Shown here in pieces: positions 1 to 7,013 of a DNA stretch of 37,755 nucleotides. The notes beneath the pieces were generated by a model that was given only the letters and a program-made list of their open reading frames with translations, did not search any database and had not been told where the DNA came from. Each line of letters begins with the position of its first letter. Position 1 is the stretch's first letter. The DNA is from a virus. The stretch covers positions 1 through 37,755 of IMG/VR virus record IMGVR_UViG_3300003691_000030; one strand, written 5' to 3'. Made by a program: the position numbers and the translations under genes.

Positions 1-1
1 T

Positions 2-322
2 TTACATGGACTAGACTCACTGGAAGATATACTACTGGAGATAGTAGATTTCCTACCTCAGGATTGCAAAGTATGGGGTAATGGTTCTATATTTGATATC
101 GCTATGCTTGAGGACGCTTATCGTCAATATGATATCGATATACCTTGGGAGTTTTGGAACGTGCGTGATTGCCGTACAGTATTAGACATGTATGAGTCTC
201 AACGAGGTGGATTCAATAAGAAGTCAGGAGGTACTTTACATAACGCTCTAGATGATGCAAGATATCAAGCTCAATACATCACAATGATGTGGAACAAACT
301 GTTAGGTGATAAGGAGAAATAA
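2..322 (+). CDS. DnaQ-like 3'-5' exonuclease, 3' end only
   Basis: The open frame runs in from before the window; about 106 residues are visible and no start can be assigned. The piece VWGNGSIFDIAMLEDAY looks like the Exo II region (N, F and D conserved) and HNALDDARYQAQ is a typical Exo III motif (H and second D) of the DEDDh fold, in the form found in Rv2179c-like and T4 DexA-like nucleases. It would degrade single-stranded DNA or RNA 3'-5' using two metal ions. The first acidic motif lies outside the window. It starts a tightly spaced rightward run of small genes ending in a DNA ligase. Family assignment is good; the substrate is unknown. Confidence 0.7.
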   Translation, partial: LHGLDSLEDILLEIVDFLPQDCKVWGNGSIFDIAMLEDAYRQYDIDIPWEFWNVRDCRTVLDMYESQRGGFNKKSGGTLHNALDDARYQAQYITMMWNKLLGDKEK

Positions 323-323
323 A

Positions 324-512
324 GTGGATCTTAATATAATAGAGCAAGAAGTAGGTAAGATAGCTCCTGGCTCTACTGTTACATTTAACGACAGAACTAA
401 GTCCCTAACGTTGCTTGTTAAGTCTCGTTATGCTGATACGGTTAGTGAGTATATACATTCTCATATACCTGCTAATATAGAAGTTAACATTATTGAGGAG
501 GATGTGAGATGA
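324..512 (+). CDS. Small protein of unknown function (62 aa)
   Basis: I do not recognise this protein. I chose the GTG at 324 because AAGGAGA at 311-317 sits seven bases upstream; the in-frame GTG at 306 has no such site and would overlap the exonuclease. The product is soluble-looking, with alternating hydrophobic residues (TVTFNDRTKSLTLLVKSRYA) compatible with a small alpha/beta fold, and no cysteines or membrane segment. Its stop overlaps the next start as ATGA, so the two are probably translated together. Confidence 0.6.
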   Translation: MDLNIIEQEVGKIAPGSTVTFNDRTKSLTLLVKSRYADTVSEYIHSHIPANIEVNIIEEDVR

Positions 513-709
513 GCATAATAAGAAACAATGAAGAAGACAACTCAACAGAACTATGGGTAAACGGTGAATTTGTAGCTAGTTGGTTGATATTTGAGTTACC
601 TGAATCTATTAGAGGTAGAGTCGAATCTATGATAATAAGAGGTATTGAAGAAGGTAAGAAGCAGAAATCCAAAGAAATACGCAACGTACTAGGAATTAAC
701 CATGTCTAA
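509..709 (+). CDS. Small protein of unknown function (66 aa)
   Basis: Not recognised. The start overlaps the previous stop (ATGA) and has GAGGAGG-type purines about ten bases upstream. Acidic N-terminus, a hydrophobic centre (VASWLIFELP) and a Lys-rich C-terminal helix (EEGKKQKSKEIR) suggest a small soluble or nucleic-acid-contacting protein. It sits in a chain of early-type small genes between the exonuclease and the ligase. Confidence 0.55.
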   Translation: MSIIRNNEEDNSTELWVNGEFVASWLIFELPESIRGRVESMIIRGIEEGKKQKSKEIRNVLGINHV

Positions 710-920
710 CACAACAGTAACAACTCAACTAACAGGTAAGAGATTAAAGCTGAATAAAGTAATAGCTTATTCTCTATTTGTACTGGGCGTGTTGATGATC
801 TTAGTCCACGATGGTGATTCTCCTGATAACCATATGTTAGTATGGGGATGTTTGATTTCTCTGTACGGCCTAGGACACTTAACAGTAACTCGCATACGTA
901 TATGGTGGAATCACAAATGA
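702..920 (+). CDS. Small membrane protein (72 aa, two predicted TM helices)
   Basis: Not recognised. Two hydrophobic stretches are visible, roughly residues 19-37 (KVIAYSLFVLGVLMILV) and 45-60 (MLVWGCLISLYGLGHL), joined by a short acidic loop HDGDSPDN, followed by a basic tail (RIRIWWNHK). By the positive-inside rule both ends may lie in the cytoplasm. AGGA about seven bases before the ATG supports the start. It overlaps its upstream neighbour by 8 bases and the next gene by ATGA. A second small membrane protein follows, so the pair may act together at the inner membrane; the role is unknown. Confidence 0.6.
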   Translation: MSNTTVTTQLTGKRLKLNKVIAYSLFVLGVLMILVHDGDSPDNHMLVWGCLISLYGLGHLTVTRIRIWWNHK

Positions 921-1144
921 ATATTTTACTTATTTGTTACGCGATTATATTAGCATCTATAGGTCTGTATTTGCTTGTGAAGTTCTATAAAATTGTTAAA
1001 AATATGGACAAGGATGAAGATAAGATTAGCAGTAATATCGAACACCTCAATACCTATATGGGAGGTGATTGGTTTTATATTCGTACATCGGATAGTTATC
1101 GTGATTCTATGACCGATAGGACTATTAATAACTTTCCAGATTAA
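917..1144 (+). CDS. Small membrane-anchored protein (75 aa)
   Basis: Not recognised. One N-terminal hydrophobic helix (LLICYAIILASIGLYLLV, residues 3-20) is followed by a charged cytoplasmic-type tail (KFYKIVKNMDKDEDKI). The open frame extends upstream to 842, but the ATG at 917 gives the usual ATGA overlap with the preceding stop; ATG 902 is an alternative giving five extra residues. Together with the preceding two-helix protein it forms a small membrane pair of unknown role. Confidence 0.5.
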   Translation: MNILLICYAIILASIGLYLLVKFYKIVKNMDKDEDKISSNIEHLNTYMGGDWFYIRTSDSYRDSMTDRTINNFPD

Positions 1145-1154
1145 GGAGAAACAC

Positions 1155-2021
1155 GTGAGCCAGAATAAGATCAAACCACTACTAGCTACAAAAGCCGAAT
1201 ACGACAAGATCCAGTATCCTGTATTAGCTACTCCTAAACTCGACGGTATACGTTGCCTTATGGTTGACGGGGTCGCTATGTCCCGTAGTATGAAGCCTAT
1301 CCCTAATAAGTTTATCCAAGAGCAACTGAAAGGTTTACATGGATTGGACGGGGAATTAATGGTTAACGGGGATTTCAACGCTGTACAATCAGGTATAATG
1401 AAGCAAACAGGTGAGCCTGATTTTACGTATCATGTGTTTGATTCATTCGTATTAGAAGTAGGTTACGAAGATAGAATAGACGAACTTGAATGGATAGCTA
1501 CTGCTCTTCATCCTCGTATTAAGATGTTAATTCCTTTGGTTGTCCGTAACGAGAAGCAATTAGACGAATACCTCGAGGACTGTTTACGATTTGAATTTGA
1601 AGGCTTAATGATTCGTAAACCCGACGGTAAATATAAGTTTGGCCGCTCTACTGTCAAGGAAGGCATATTATTGAAGATTAAACGTTTCTTTGATGACGAG
1701 GCTACTCTTGTTGAGATTACTGAGAAGATGCATAACGGTAACGCGCTTGAGGAAGACGAGTTAGGTTATGCTAAACGTAGCTCATGTAAAGAGAACCTCA
1801 TTCCTGCGGGAACAGCGGGTTCTTGTATTCTTGGTTGGAATGGTATTGAGTTCCGTGTCGGGTTTGGCCCCGGTATTACAGATAAGCTGAAACAGGAATG
1901 GTGGGATAAACATGAAGAGTTGGAAGGAGGGACTGTAACCTTCCGTTACCAAGAGTTAAGTAAAGACGGTGTTCCTCGTTTCGGTAAGTTAGTAGGTTTT
2001 AGACACGAGGATGATTTGTAA
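1155..2021 (+). CDS. ATP-dependent DNA ligase
   Basis: This seals nicked DNA through an enzyme-AMP intermediate. The adenylation domain is clear: PKLDGIRCLM holds the nucleotidyl lysine (motif I, about residue 29), then LDGELM (motif III-like), FEGLMIRKPDGKYKFGR (motif IV) and LLKIKRF (motif V, about residue 176). The last 100 residues form the OB-fold domain, including the basic GVPRFGKLVGFRHE end. At 288 residues it is a minimal phage/viral-type ligase without an N-terminal DNA-binding domain. GTG start with AAGGAG six bases upstream. It probably serves replication or repair with the exonuclease at the left edge; it is the last long gene before the terminator at 2501. Confidence 0.92.
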   Translation: MSQNKIKPLLATKAEYDKIQYPVLATPKLDGIRCLMVDGVAMSRSMKPIPNKFIQEQLKGLHGLDGELMVNGDFNAVQSGIMKQTGEPDFTYHVFDSFVLEVGYEDRIDELEWIATALHPRIKMLIPLVVRNEKQLDEYLEDCLRFEFEGLMIRKPDGKYKFGRSTVKEGILLKIKRFFDDEATLVEITEKMHNGNALEEDELGYAKRSSCKENLIPAGTAGSCILGWNGIEFRVGFGPGITDKLKQEWWDKHEELEGGTVTFRYQELSKDGVPRFGKLVGFRHEDDL

Positions 2022-2053
2022 GCTTGCTTTATTGGTAAAGATGATTAATACTA

Positions 2054-2109
2054 AACCCTCTTAGTTATTAAGAGACCAACCCTCTTAGTTATTAAGAGAC
2101 CAACCCTCC
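2054..2109 (+). repeat. Tandem 24-bp repeat, each copy a small hairpin
   Basis: Two exact copies of a 24-bp unit (2054-2077 and 2078-2101) are followed by an 8-base partial copy ending at 2109. Each unit contains CTCTTA-GTTAT-TAAGAG, a perfect 6-bp stem with a 5-base loop, so the RNA would carry two identical hairpins in a row just before the AAGGAG (2111-2116) of the next gene. The stems have no U-tract, so they are not ordinary terminators; mRNA stabilisation, processing or protein binding are possible. Confidence 0.7.
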
Positions 2110-2124
2110 AAAGGAGATAAGAAG

Positions 2125-2466
2125 ATGCGTAAAATGTTCACCATTGTATTATTGCTTTTCAGCTGCGTTACTTATGCTGGATTAGGAATAGAACCAGGTA
2201 GTGGCGGATTCATAGCTAATACCCAGCTCCTAATCAATCCAGACAAACAGATCTCAACAATCGATACCGTGTCTCCAAACAAAGAAACAGTAAGTGTTTC
2301 AAATTTGGATTCTACATCGCCGTTATCTAATACGTTTGAGTTCCATCAAGATACTCAGCGACGACATATGAGTTTATTTAGCAAGGCCTTAGATACTACT
2401 GTCTCATCTGTTGCTTTAACATTAGGAGTTTCAGGGGGTAACTCCAAGGCTCCTATTAGATCGTAA
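2125..2466 (+). CDS. Exported protein with signal peptide (113 aa), unknown function
   Basis: Not recognised beyond its export signal. Residues 1-18 read as a classic Sec signal peptide: basic start MRK, hydrophobic core FTIVLLLF, and VTYA before the likely cleavage at A18/G19. The mature part of about 95 residues is Ser/Thr/Asn-rich, without cysteines or recognisable domains. AAGGAG lies eight bases upstream of the ATG. The gene has its own leader with twin hairpins and is followed by a strong terminator, so it is the end of the left transcription unit. Small phage periplasmic proteins can act in superinfection exclusion or lysis control, but nothing here identifies such a role. Confidence 0.6.
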   Translation: MRKMFTIVLLLFSCVTYAGLGIEPGSGGFIANTQLLINPDKQISTIDTVSPNKETVSVSNLDSTSPLSNTFEFHQDTQRRHMSLFSKALDTTVSSVALTLGVSGGNSKAPIRS

Positions 2467-2500
2467 CCAACCGTACGACGCTAGTTATAAACAGTTAAAT

Positions 2501-2530
2501 AAAAATACCGACGGGCAAGTCGGTATTTTT
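2501..2530 (+). terminator. Strong rho-independent terminator
   Basis: A perfect 12-bp stem AAAAATACCGAC / GTCGGTATTTTT (2501-2512 and 2519-2530) with loop GGGCAA, followed by a T-run at 2526-2530. Because the 5' arm begins with five As, it could work in both directions. It separates the left gene group from the packaging and structural module. Confidence 0.9.
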
Positions 2531-2587
2531 ATGTTTATCACTTCCTATTATCTCTTAACATTTACTATATCTCCTTTTTGATTTATA

Positions 2588-2616
2588 TTGAAACTACCTT
2601 GGCCGGACAATATGAA
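2588..2616 (+). promoter_or_regulatory. Sigma70-like promoter before the packaging genes
   Basis: TTGAAA (2588-2593) and TATGAA (2611-2616) are separated by 17 bases, directly downstream of the terminator at 2530. Transcription would be expected to begin near 2622-2625, practically at the ATG (2625) of the next gene, which has no Shine-Dalgarno sequence. The -10 box matches consensus at only four of six positions, so this is a moderate call. Confidence 0.45.
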
Positions 2617-2624
2617 TTAAATAT

Positions 2625-3029
2625 ATGCAACGACAACCCTTATCAATAGAGGATCTGAGAAGTCTTATCAACAAGGGTGAGGCTAAGGATCCTCTTGTCT
2701 TTTTAGAATCTATAATGAACGGGCAAGATCCCCGTAGACTTTCGTCCATTTATGAACTTGTAATGGAGATAGACAACTTCACTGATGGGGATTTATCTCA
2801 AGGTGACTGGGCTGAGATTGTAGACCATGTTAGTGACCGTTTCCATTTCCATACCGTTAGTCTTAATGAATCTATAACAGCTAGTAAGACCTTAGCAGAA
2901 TACCTACACGCCAAACGCAAACATGTAGAGATAAAAGACAACAGCTCAGGATCAGGTAGCGTACAGGATAACCCTTTAACAGAAGAGGAAATAGAGCTGT
3001 TTAAGGAGAAGTTTAATGACGACTTCTGA
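2625..3029 (+). CDS. Putative small terminase subunit
   Basis: Assigned mainly from position directly upstream of, and overlapping, the large terminase gene (14 bases). The 134-residue protein is acidic and mostly helical in appearance, ending in EEEIELFKEKFNDDF, with a Ser/Gly linker (SSGSGSVQD, about residues 107-115) before that tail, which may contact TerL. No clear helix-turn-helix is visible by eye. In phages of this type the small subunit recognises packaging sites and regulates TerL. The start lacks any Shine-Dalgarno sequence; with a promoter 9 bases upstream the message may be leaderless. An alternative is an unrelated TerL accessory gene. Confidence 0.55.
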   Translation: MQRQPLSIEDLRSLINKGEAKDPLVFLESIMNGQDPRRLSSIYELVMEIDNFTDGDLSQGDWAEIVDHVSDRFHFHTVSLNESITASKTLAEYLHAKRKHVEIKDNSSGSGSVQDNPLTEEEIELFKEKFNDDF

Positions 3030-3882
3030 TATTATACTAGACGAAGAACCTCAATGGACTTACAACGAAAAGCGTATGCTCAAGTACATGTTAGAGCAAG
3101 ACGGTATGCAATTCATGAGGTACTTCTTTAAAATACGTGAAGACAGTAAGATGATCTGCAATTGGCACCATTATGTTATCGAATATGTGCTACAAGCGGT
3201 GTATGATCTAAAAGTAACTCGTCTAATAATCAATATAGCTCCTGGTTATACTAAAACAGAACAAGCCGTACTCAATTTTATATGTAGAGGTTTGGCTCTG
3301 AATCCTCGTAGTAAGTATATCCACACCTCATATGCCGGTAAACTCGTAAACACTAACTCTGCTAAAATAAGACAAACAATAAAGAGTGCTGAGTATCAAG
3401 AACTTTGGCCTATGAAGATACGTATAGACGCTGACTCAAAAGGCGAGTGGTATACTGATCAAGGTGGCGGTATATTAGCTGCTGCTGCTGGAGGACAGAT
3501 CACAGGGTTCCGAGCAGGTCGAATGGACGAGGGTATATTCACAGGAGCGTTTGTAAACGACGACCCTGTTAAGCCTAAAGATGCTTATTCTATAGTCAAA
3601 AGATCTACAGTCAATAACGATTTTAACAATACTATGCGTTCTCGCTTAGCCATAGAGTCTGTACCTATGGTTAATATTATGCAGAGAATACATGAGGATG
3701 ATCTTAGCGGGTATCTCTTAAAGGGAGGGTCGGGTGATATGTGGCATCACCTGACAATACCTACGAATTTAACTGAAGAAGTACTGAACAAGCCTTATTC
3801 TGAGGATTACACCCACGGTATACCTATAAGTATTAATGGTATTCTTAAGGCTATGCACACGGGTCAGAGCTATGATTTTTAG
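3016..3882 (+). CDS. Large terminase, N-terminal ATPase part (frame broken at 3880)
   Basis: This is the packaging motor ATPase. INIAPGYTKTEQAV (residues 72-85) is the TerL Walker A and FVNDDPVKP is the Walker B region; QRIHEDDLSGYLL and HHLTIPTN are typical of the family of TerL proteins with the RNase H-fold C-terminus. Reading in this frame stops at TAG 3880-3882 after GQSYDF, but the protein obviously continues in the +1 frame (next entry): together they make about 533 residues, the usual TerL length. The break is either a +1 programmed frameshift at TTT-TAG, a real mutation, or an indel in the T5 run at 3876-3880. Confidence 0.88.
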   Translation: MTTSDIILDEEPQWTYNEKRMLKYMLEQDGMQFMRYFFKIREDSKMICNWHHYVIEYVLQAVYDLKVTRLIINIAPGYTKTEQAVLNFICRGLALNPRSKYIHTSYAGKLVNTNSAKIRQTIKSAEYQELWPMKIRIDADSKGEWYTDQGGGILAAAAGGQITGFRAGRMDEGIFTGAFVNDDPVKPKDAYSIVKRSTVNNDFNNTMRSRLAIESVPMVNIMQRIHEDDLSGYLLKGGSGDMWHHLTIPTNLTEEVLNKPYSEDYTHGIPISINGILKAMHTGQSYDF

Positions 3883-4615
3883 TTTAGATGCCCTTAACCA
3901 TATCCCCCAACAAATAATCCCTGGGGACCCTCTGTGGGAGTTTAAACACACTACAGAACAGTTAAAAGTTATCGAAACAGGGGATCCCTACACCTATTCA
4001 TCTCAATATCAGCAAGACCCTAGTCCGTTAGGCGGAGGTATGTTTAAGGATAAATACTGGAAATATTATGACGTCTTGCCTCCTGATATAATGTTATATC
4101 GGATTTATGGAGATACAGCTCAGAAGACCAAAGAGCGCAACGACTACAGTGTATTTCAGATGTGGGGTAAATCACCTACGATGGGTATCTTCTTAATAGA
4201 TCAGTTCCGAGGTAAATGGGAAGCTCCGGAATTGGAATCTAAATTAGTAGAGTTTTGGAATAAACATAAACCCACTCAGTATAAACCATTTGGCGCTCAA
4301 GTAGTTAAGATAGAAGATAAGAGTTCTGGTAGCTCCTTAATACAATCTATTAAGAAAGACTATATGATACCTGTAGAGGCTATACAACGTAACACTGATA
4401 AAGTATTAAGAGCTATGGGTGTAGTTAAGTACTTTTCTACAGGTTATATCCACTTGCCCAAGGATACGGATTGGGTTCACGATTACAAAGAGGAGTTCCG
4501 TAAATTTACTCCTCTAATGACACACTCGCATGATGACCAAATAGACCCCACAATGGATGCGGTTGAGGATCTAATTGTATTTGAAGACATGCTTTATAGC
4601 GATAACTCCATGTAA
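3836..4615 (+). CDS. Large terminase, C-terminal nuclease part (+1 frame)
   Basis: This frame is open from 3830 and carries the rest of TerL: DPLWEFKHT and DPYTYSSQYQQDPSP link the domains, and the RNase H-like nuclease has its acidic residues in IYGDTAQKTKERNDYSV, VKIEDKSSGSSLIQS and HSHDDQIDPTMDA. It cuts concatemers at the portal. The ATG at 3836 has no ribosome site, and the first residues in this frame do not look like TerL, so separate translation is unlikely; joining the frames at 3877-3881 gives ...SYDF-SLDALNHIP... in continuity. Treat this as the second half of one protein with the entry before it. Confidence 0.85.
   Translation: MVFLRLCTRVRAMIFSLDALNHIPQQIIPGDPLWEFKHTTEQLKVIETGDPYTYSSQYQQDPSPLGGGMFKDKYWKYYDVLPPDIMLYRIYGDTAQKTKERNDYSVFQMWGKSPTMGIFLIDQFRGKWEAPELESKLVEFWNKHKPTQYKPFGAQVVKIEDKSSGSSLIQSIKKDYMIPVEAIQRNTDKVLRAMGVVKYFSTGYIHLPKDTDWVHDYKEEFRKFTPLMTHSHDDQIDPTMDAVEDLIVFEDMLYSDNSM
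3876..3882 (+). other. Apparent +1 frameshift site in TerL (TTTTTAG)
   Basis: Zero-frame codons are GAT TTT TAG; slipping one base forward on the T5 run gives GAT-T-TTT AGT TTA, which continues the terminase. A phenylalanine codon that can re-pair with UUU one base on, next to a stop codon in the A site, is the arrangement of the RF2-type +1 frameshift. No strong internal Shine-Dalgarno sequence like that of prfB is seen upstream, so a homopolymer sequencing error is equally possible. Confidence 0.5.
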
Positions 4616-4646
4616 TAGGCCGGATAACCTATGAAAGGAAATAATA

Positions 4647-5459
4647 ATGAGTTCATTAAGAGATAGCTTACCTAACTTTGTAACGGGAATCAAGACTCTT
4701 TCCGATTACGAATCCCTTATAGCAGTCGTGTTAGGTTTGATAAACGGCGCTATGCCCGAAGTTAAATTTGGCCACAACGAATTAACAGCTATTACTGAAA
4801 CAGACATATGGGAGAGAGGGGATACTCAACCTATTTATATCTTCCCTGACGTAGCGGGAGAAACTATAGAACTACTATCTGATAATATAGGGGATAATCA
4901 GATAATAACAATAGAAGGTTTAGATGTGGATTACTTAGCTCAAACACAATTTGCAACACTAAACGGAACAACCCCTGTTCCTGTTCCGGGTACTTGGGTT
5001 GCGGTTAATAGGGCTTACAACGATACTGGTACTAGATTTTTAGGAAATGTAATAACTAGAGGGGACGGATCTACGTCCGCTAATATATTTACTTCTATGG
5101 ATACCGCTGCTCAGCAAACAGCCCAAGCAATTACTATTATACCGGATGATAAAGTAGGTATATTAAATAACTTCTCTACAGCAATTAACAAATCAGGAGG
5201 AGCGTCTATTACATGTATATTCTCACTACAATTAGCTAAGTTTGGAAAAGTGTTTAGAACCCAAATACGTTACGGCTTACAGAAAGAAGGAACTAGTAAT
5301 ATTAGCTCTGATCTTATAATCCCAGTATTAGTAGCTCCTAAGTCTAGGGTTAAAATAACTGCTTTACCCGATGCGATCAATACCGATGTTTCAGGTGAGT
5401 TTTCTTTTATATTAGTTGATAAGAACTTAGTTCCTGCTGATATACTAAGTTCTATATAA
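4647..5459 (+). CDS. Virion structural protein (270 aa)
   Basis: Probably a head or neck structural protein. The central part (about residues 50-240) is beta-rich and follows a pattern seen in several phage virion proteins: ELLSDNIGDNQIITIEGLD, LAQTQFATLNGTTPVPVPG, then VAVNRAYNDTGTRFLGNV and a final barrel-like FSFILVDK. AAAGGAAAT upstream supports the start. It lies alone between TerL and portal, with a long structured gap (5460-5591) after it, so it may have its own expression level. No catalytic motif is visible. Function beyond virion component is inference. Confidence 0.6.
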   Translation: MSSLRDSLPNFVTGIKTLSDYESLIAVVLGLINGAMPEVKFGHNELTAITETDIWERGDTQPIYIFPDVAGETIELLSDNIGDNQIITIEGLDVDYLAQTQFATLNGTTPVPVPGTWVAVNRAYNDTGTRFLGNVITRGDGSTSANIFTSMDTAAQQTAQAITIIPDDKVGILNNFSTAINKSGGASITCIFSLQLAKFGKVFRTQIRYGLQKEGTSNISSDLIIPVLVAPKSRVKITALPDAINTDVSGEFSFILVDKNLVPADILSSI

Positions 5460-5466
5460 GGTTAAA

Positions 5467-5563
5467 AAGGTTAGTTTTTAACTATTACCCTTAATACGTA
5501 ATAAAAATTTAGGTAATGAAAATTTATTTAATATAATAAGGGTTCCTGTTTAAAACTAACCTT
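5467..5563 (+). repeat. Nested inverted repeats in the gap before the portal gene
   Basis: The 132-base gap holds a 12-bp perfect inverted repeat AAGGTTAGTTTT (5467-5478) / AAAACTAACCTT (5552-5563), inside which ACCCTTA (5487-5493) pairs with TAAGGGT (5537-5543). The apex is an AT-rich segment with AAATTT repeats. A transcript could fold into one long stepped stem. There is no GC-rich stem plus U-tract, so it is not a simple terminator; a processing site or expression divider between structural genes is possible. Confidence 0.55.
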
Positions 5564-5591
5564 ATTAACTATCACTACGAGGAAAGATAAA

Positions 5592-7013
5592 ATGAGCGGT
5601 AATCATGAAGAGGCTAGGATTTTAGATGAAGGGGTTTCTGTTAAAGACGGATTAGAAAATCTCGTAGCTCAGTTAGGAACAGAGCAGGATAAACGTGCTC
5701 ATTCTAAATTTGTAAATAATAAGCGACTTTCCCTCAAAGGTAATGAGGAAGAGTTAAACGCTATGTACCGTACAGATTGGTTAGCTGGTAAGGTAGTCGA
5801 TATTATACCGGATGACATGACTCGTGAATGGCGTGAGTTTACTGGGGAGATAGAACCGGATACAGTTAAAATACTAGTAGACGAAGAAGATCGTTTAGAC
5901 TTATCTGGATCGTTTAACCTAGCTCATAAATGGGCTAGGTTATATGGTACTGCTTATATTGTCATGTCTATAGATGATGGACAAACTCCGGATAAACCTG
6001 TAAATCTAGATAACATTAAGGAAGGGTCTCTTCGTCATATTAAGGTTGTAGACAGGCATCGTATAAACAATTCAGAAGTAACACCTATTCAGGATCCCTT
6101 AAATTCTAATTTCGGTATGCCTGAATTTTATCGTATAGTAGACACTGCGGTTAAAATTCACCATAGTCGTGTATTGCGTTTCGATGGAGTAATGTTACCC
6201 TTCAACGAATTCCAAAGAAATGATTACAATTCTGATTCCGTATTAAGTCGTTTATATGAAGCTCTTATTAATCTTAATACTACGGCTACCGGAGCCTCTA
6301 GTATGGTATTTGAGACTAATGTAGATATCATGAAGGTTAAGGGGTTAATGGGCTACTTACAAACATCTGATGGAGAAGCTTTACTTCGTAAACGGTTCAC
6401 CTTAGCCGGTATGATGAAGAGCTTCAACAATATGATGTTGTTGGATACTGAAGAAGAATTCGACAGTAAAACTAATACGTTTTCTGGATTACCTGATTTA
6501 CTAGATCGCTTCGGTTTGTTCTTAAGTGCTGCTAGTGATATACCAGCTACTCGGTTATTAGGATCATCGGCTAGTGGTTTAAATGCTACTGGAGAGGGAG
6601 ATCTTAAGAATTACTATGATACAGTACGTTCAGCTCAGAAGAAAGAATATAAACCTAAGCTCGATTATTTTGATGAGATTATGATTAGAAGTTTAGGTTT
6701 ACCTGAAGACACCGATATAACTTATGAGTTTAATTCTTTATTCCAGATGACCCCTAAGGAATTATCTGATATGCAGTTTGTCAACGCTCAACGCGATGCT
6801 CTATATCTAGATAGAGGTGTAGTGACAGAAGAAATAGTAGCTAAGGAATTAAAGCAAGATAATACTTATACTAATATCACAGATGACTATATTGAAGAGC
6901 TAGAGGAATTTGAAAATGACTTTAACACCAATACCAACGATCCTCAACTTGGAAATGAACAGGAAGCACAGGAGGGAAAAGAAGAAAAGGATCCGACCGA
7001 TAAGGACTCCTAA
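5592..7013 (+). CDS. Portal protein (DUF1073 type)
   Basis: Forms the dodecameric ring at the head vertex through which DNA is packaged and where tail connectors dock. DUF1073 features are visible along the whole length: YRTDWLAGKVVDIIPDDMTR (about 59-78), HKWARLYGTAYIVM, IHHSRVLRFDG (about 196-206), and the diagnostic TRLLGSSASGLNATGEGD followed by NYYD (about 320-343). The C-terminal 50 residues are acidic and low-complexity (ELEEFENDFNTNTND, EGKEEKDPTDKDS). 473 residues is a normal length. GAGGAAAG precedes the ATG. The next gene starts inside its 3' end. Some database DUF1073 entries carry an anti-CBASS Acb1 label; nothing in this protein shows an Acb1 domain. Confidence 0.92.
   Translation: MSGNHEEARILDEGVSVKDGLENLVAQLGTEQDKRAHSKFVNNKRLSLKGNEEELNAMYRTDWLAGKVVDIIPDDMTREWREFTGEIEPDTVKILVDEEDRLDLSGSFNLAHKWARLYGTAYIVMSIDDGQTPDKPVNLDNIKEGSLRHIKVVDRHRINNSEVTPIQDPLNSNFGMPEFYRIVDTAVKIHHSRVLRFDGVMLPFNEFQRNDYNSDSVLSRLYEALINLNTTATGASSMVFETNVDIMKVKGLMGYLQTSDGEALLRKRFTLAGMMKSFNNMMLLDTEEEFDSKTNTFSGLPDLLDRFGLFLSAASDIPATRLLGSSASGLNATGEGDLKNYYDTVRSAQKKEYKPKLDYFDEIMIRSLGLPEDTDITYEFNSLFQMTPKELSDMQFVNAQRDALYLDRGVVTEEIVAKELKQDNTYTNITDDYIEELEEFENDFNTNTNDPQLGNEQEAQEGKEEKDPTDKDS

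Noticed and set aside
2054-2109. Repeat plus short spacing, looked like a start of a CRISPR array
   Set aside because: Only two full units without spacers; the copies are directly adjacent and each folds as a small hairpin.
2125-2180. Lipoprotein signal (LFSC) in the exported protein
   Set aside because: Phe before Ser-Cys is unusual for a lipobox, and VTYA-G just after fits signal peptidase I better.
5592-7013. Anti-CBASS Acb1 function for the portal gene
   Set aside because: That label travels with DUF1073 in databases, but the protein is full-length portal and shows no 2H phosphoesterase HxT/HxS motif pair.
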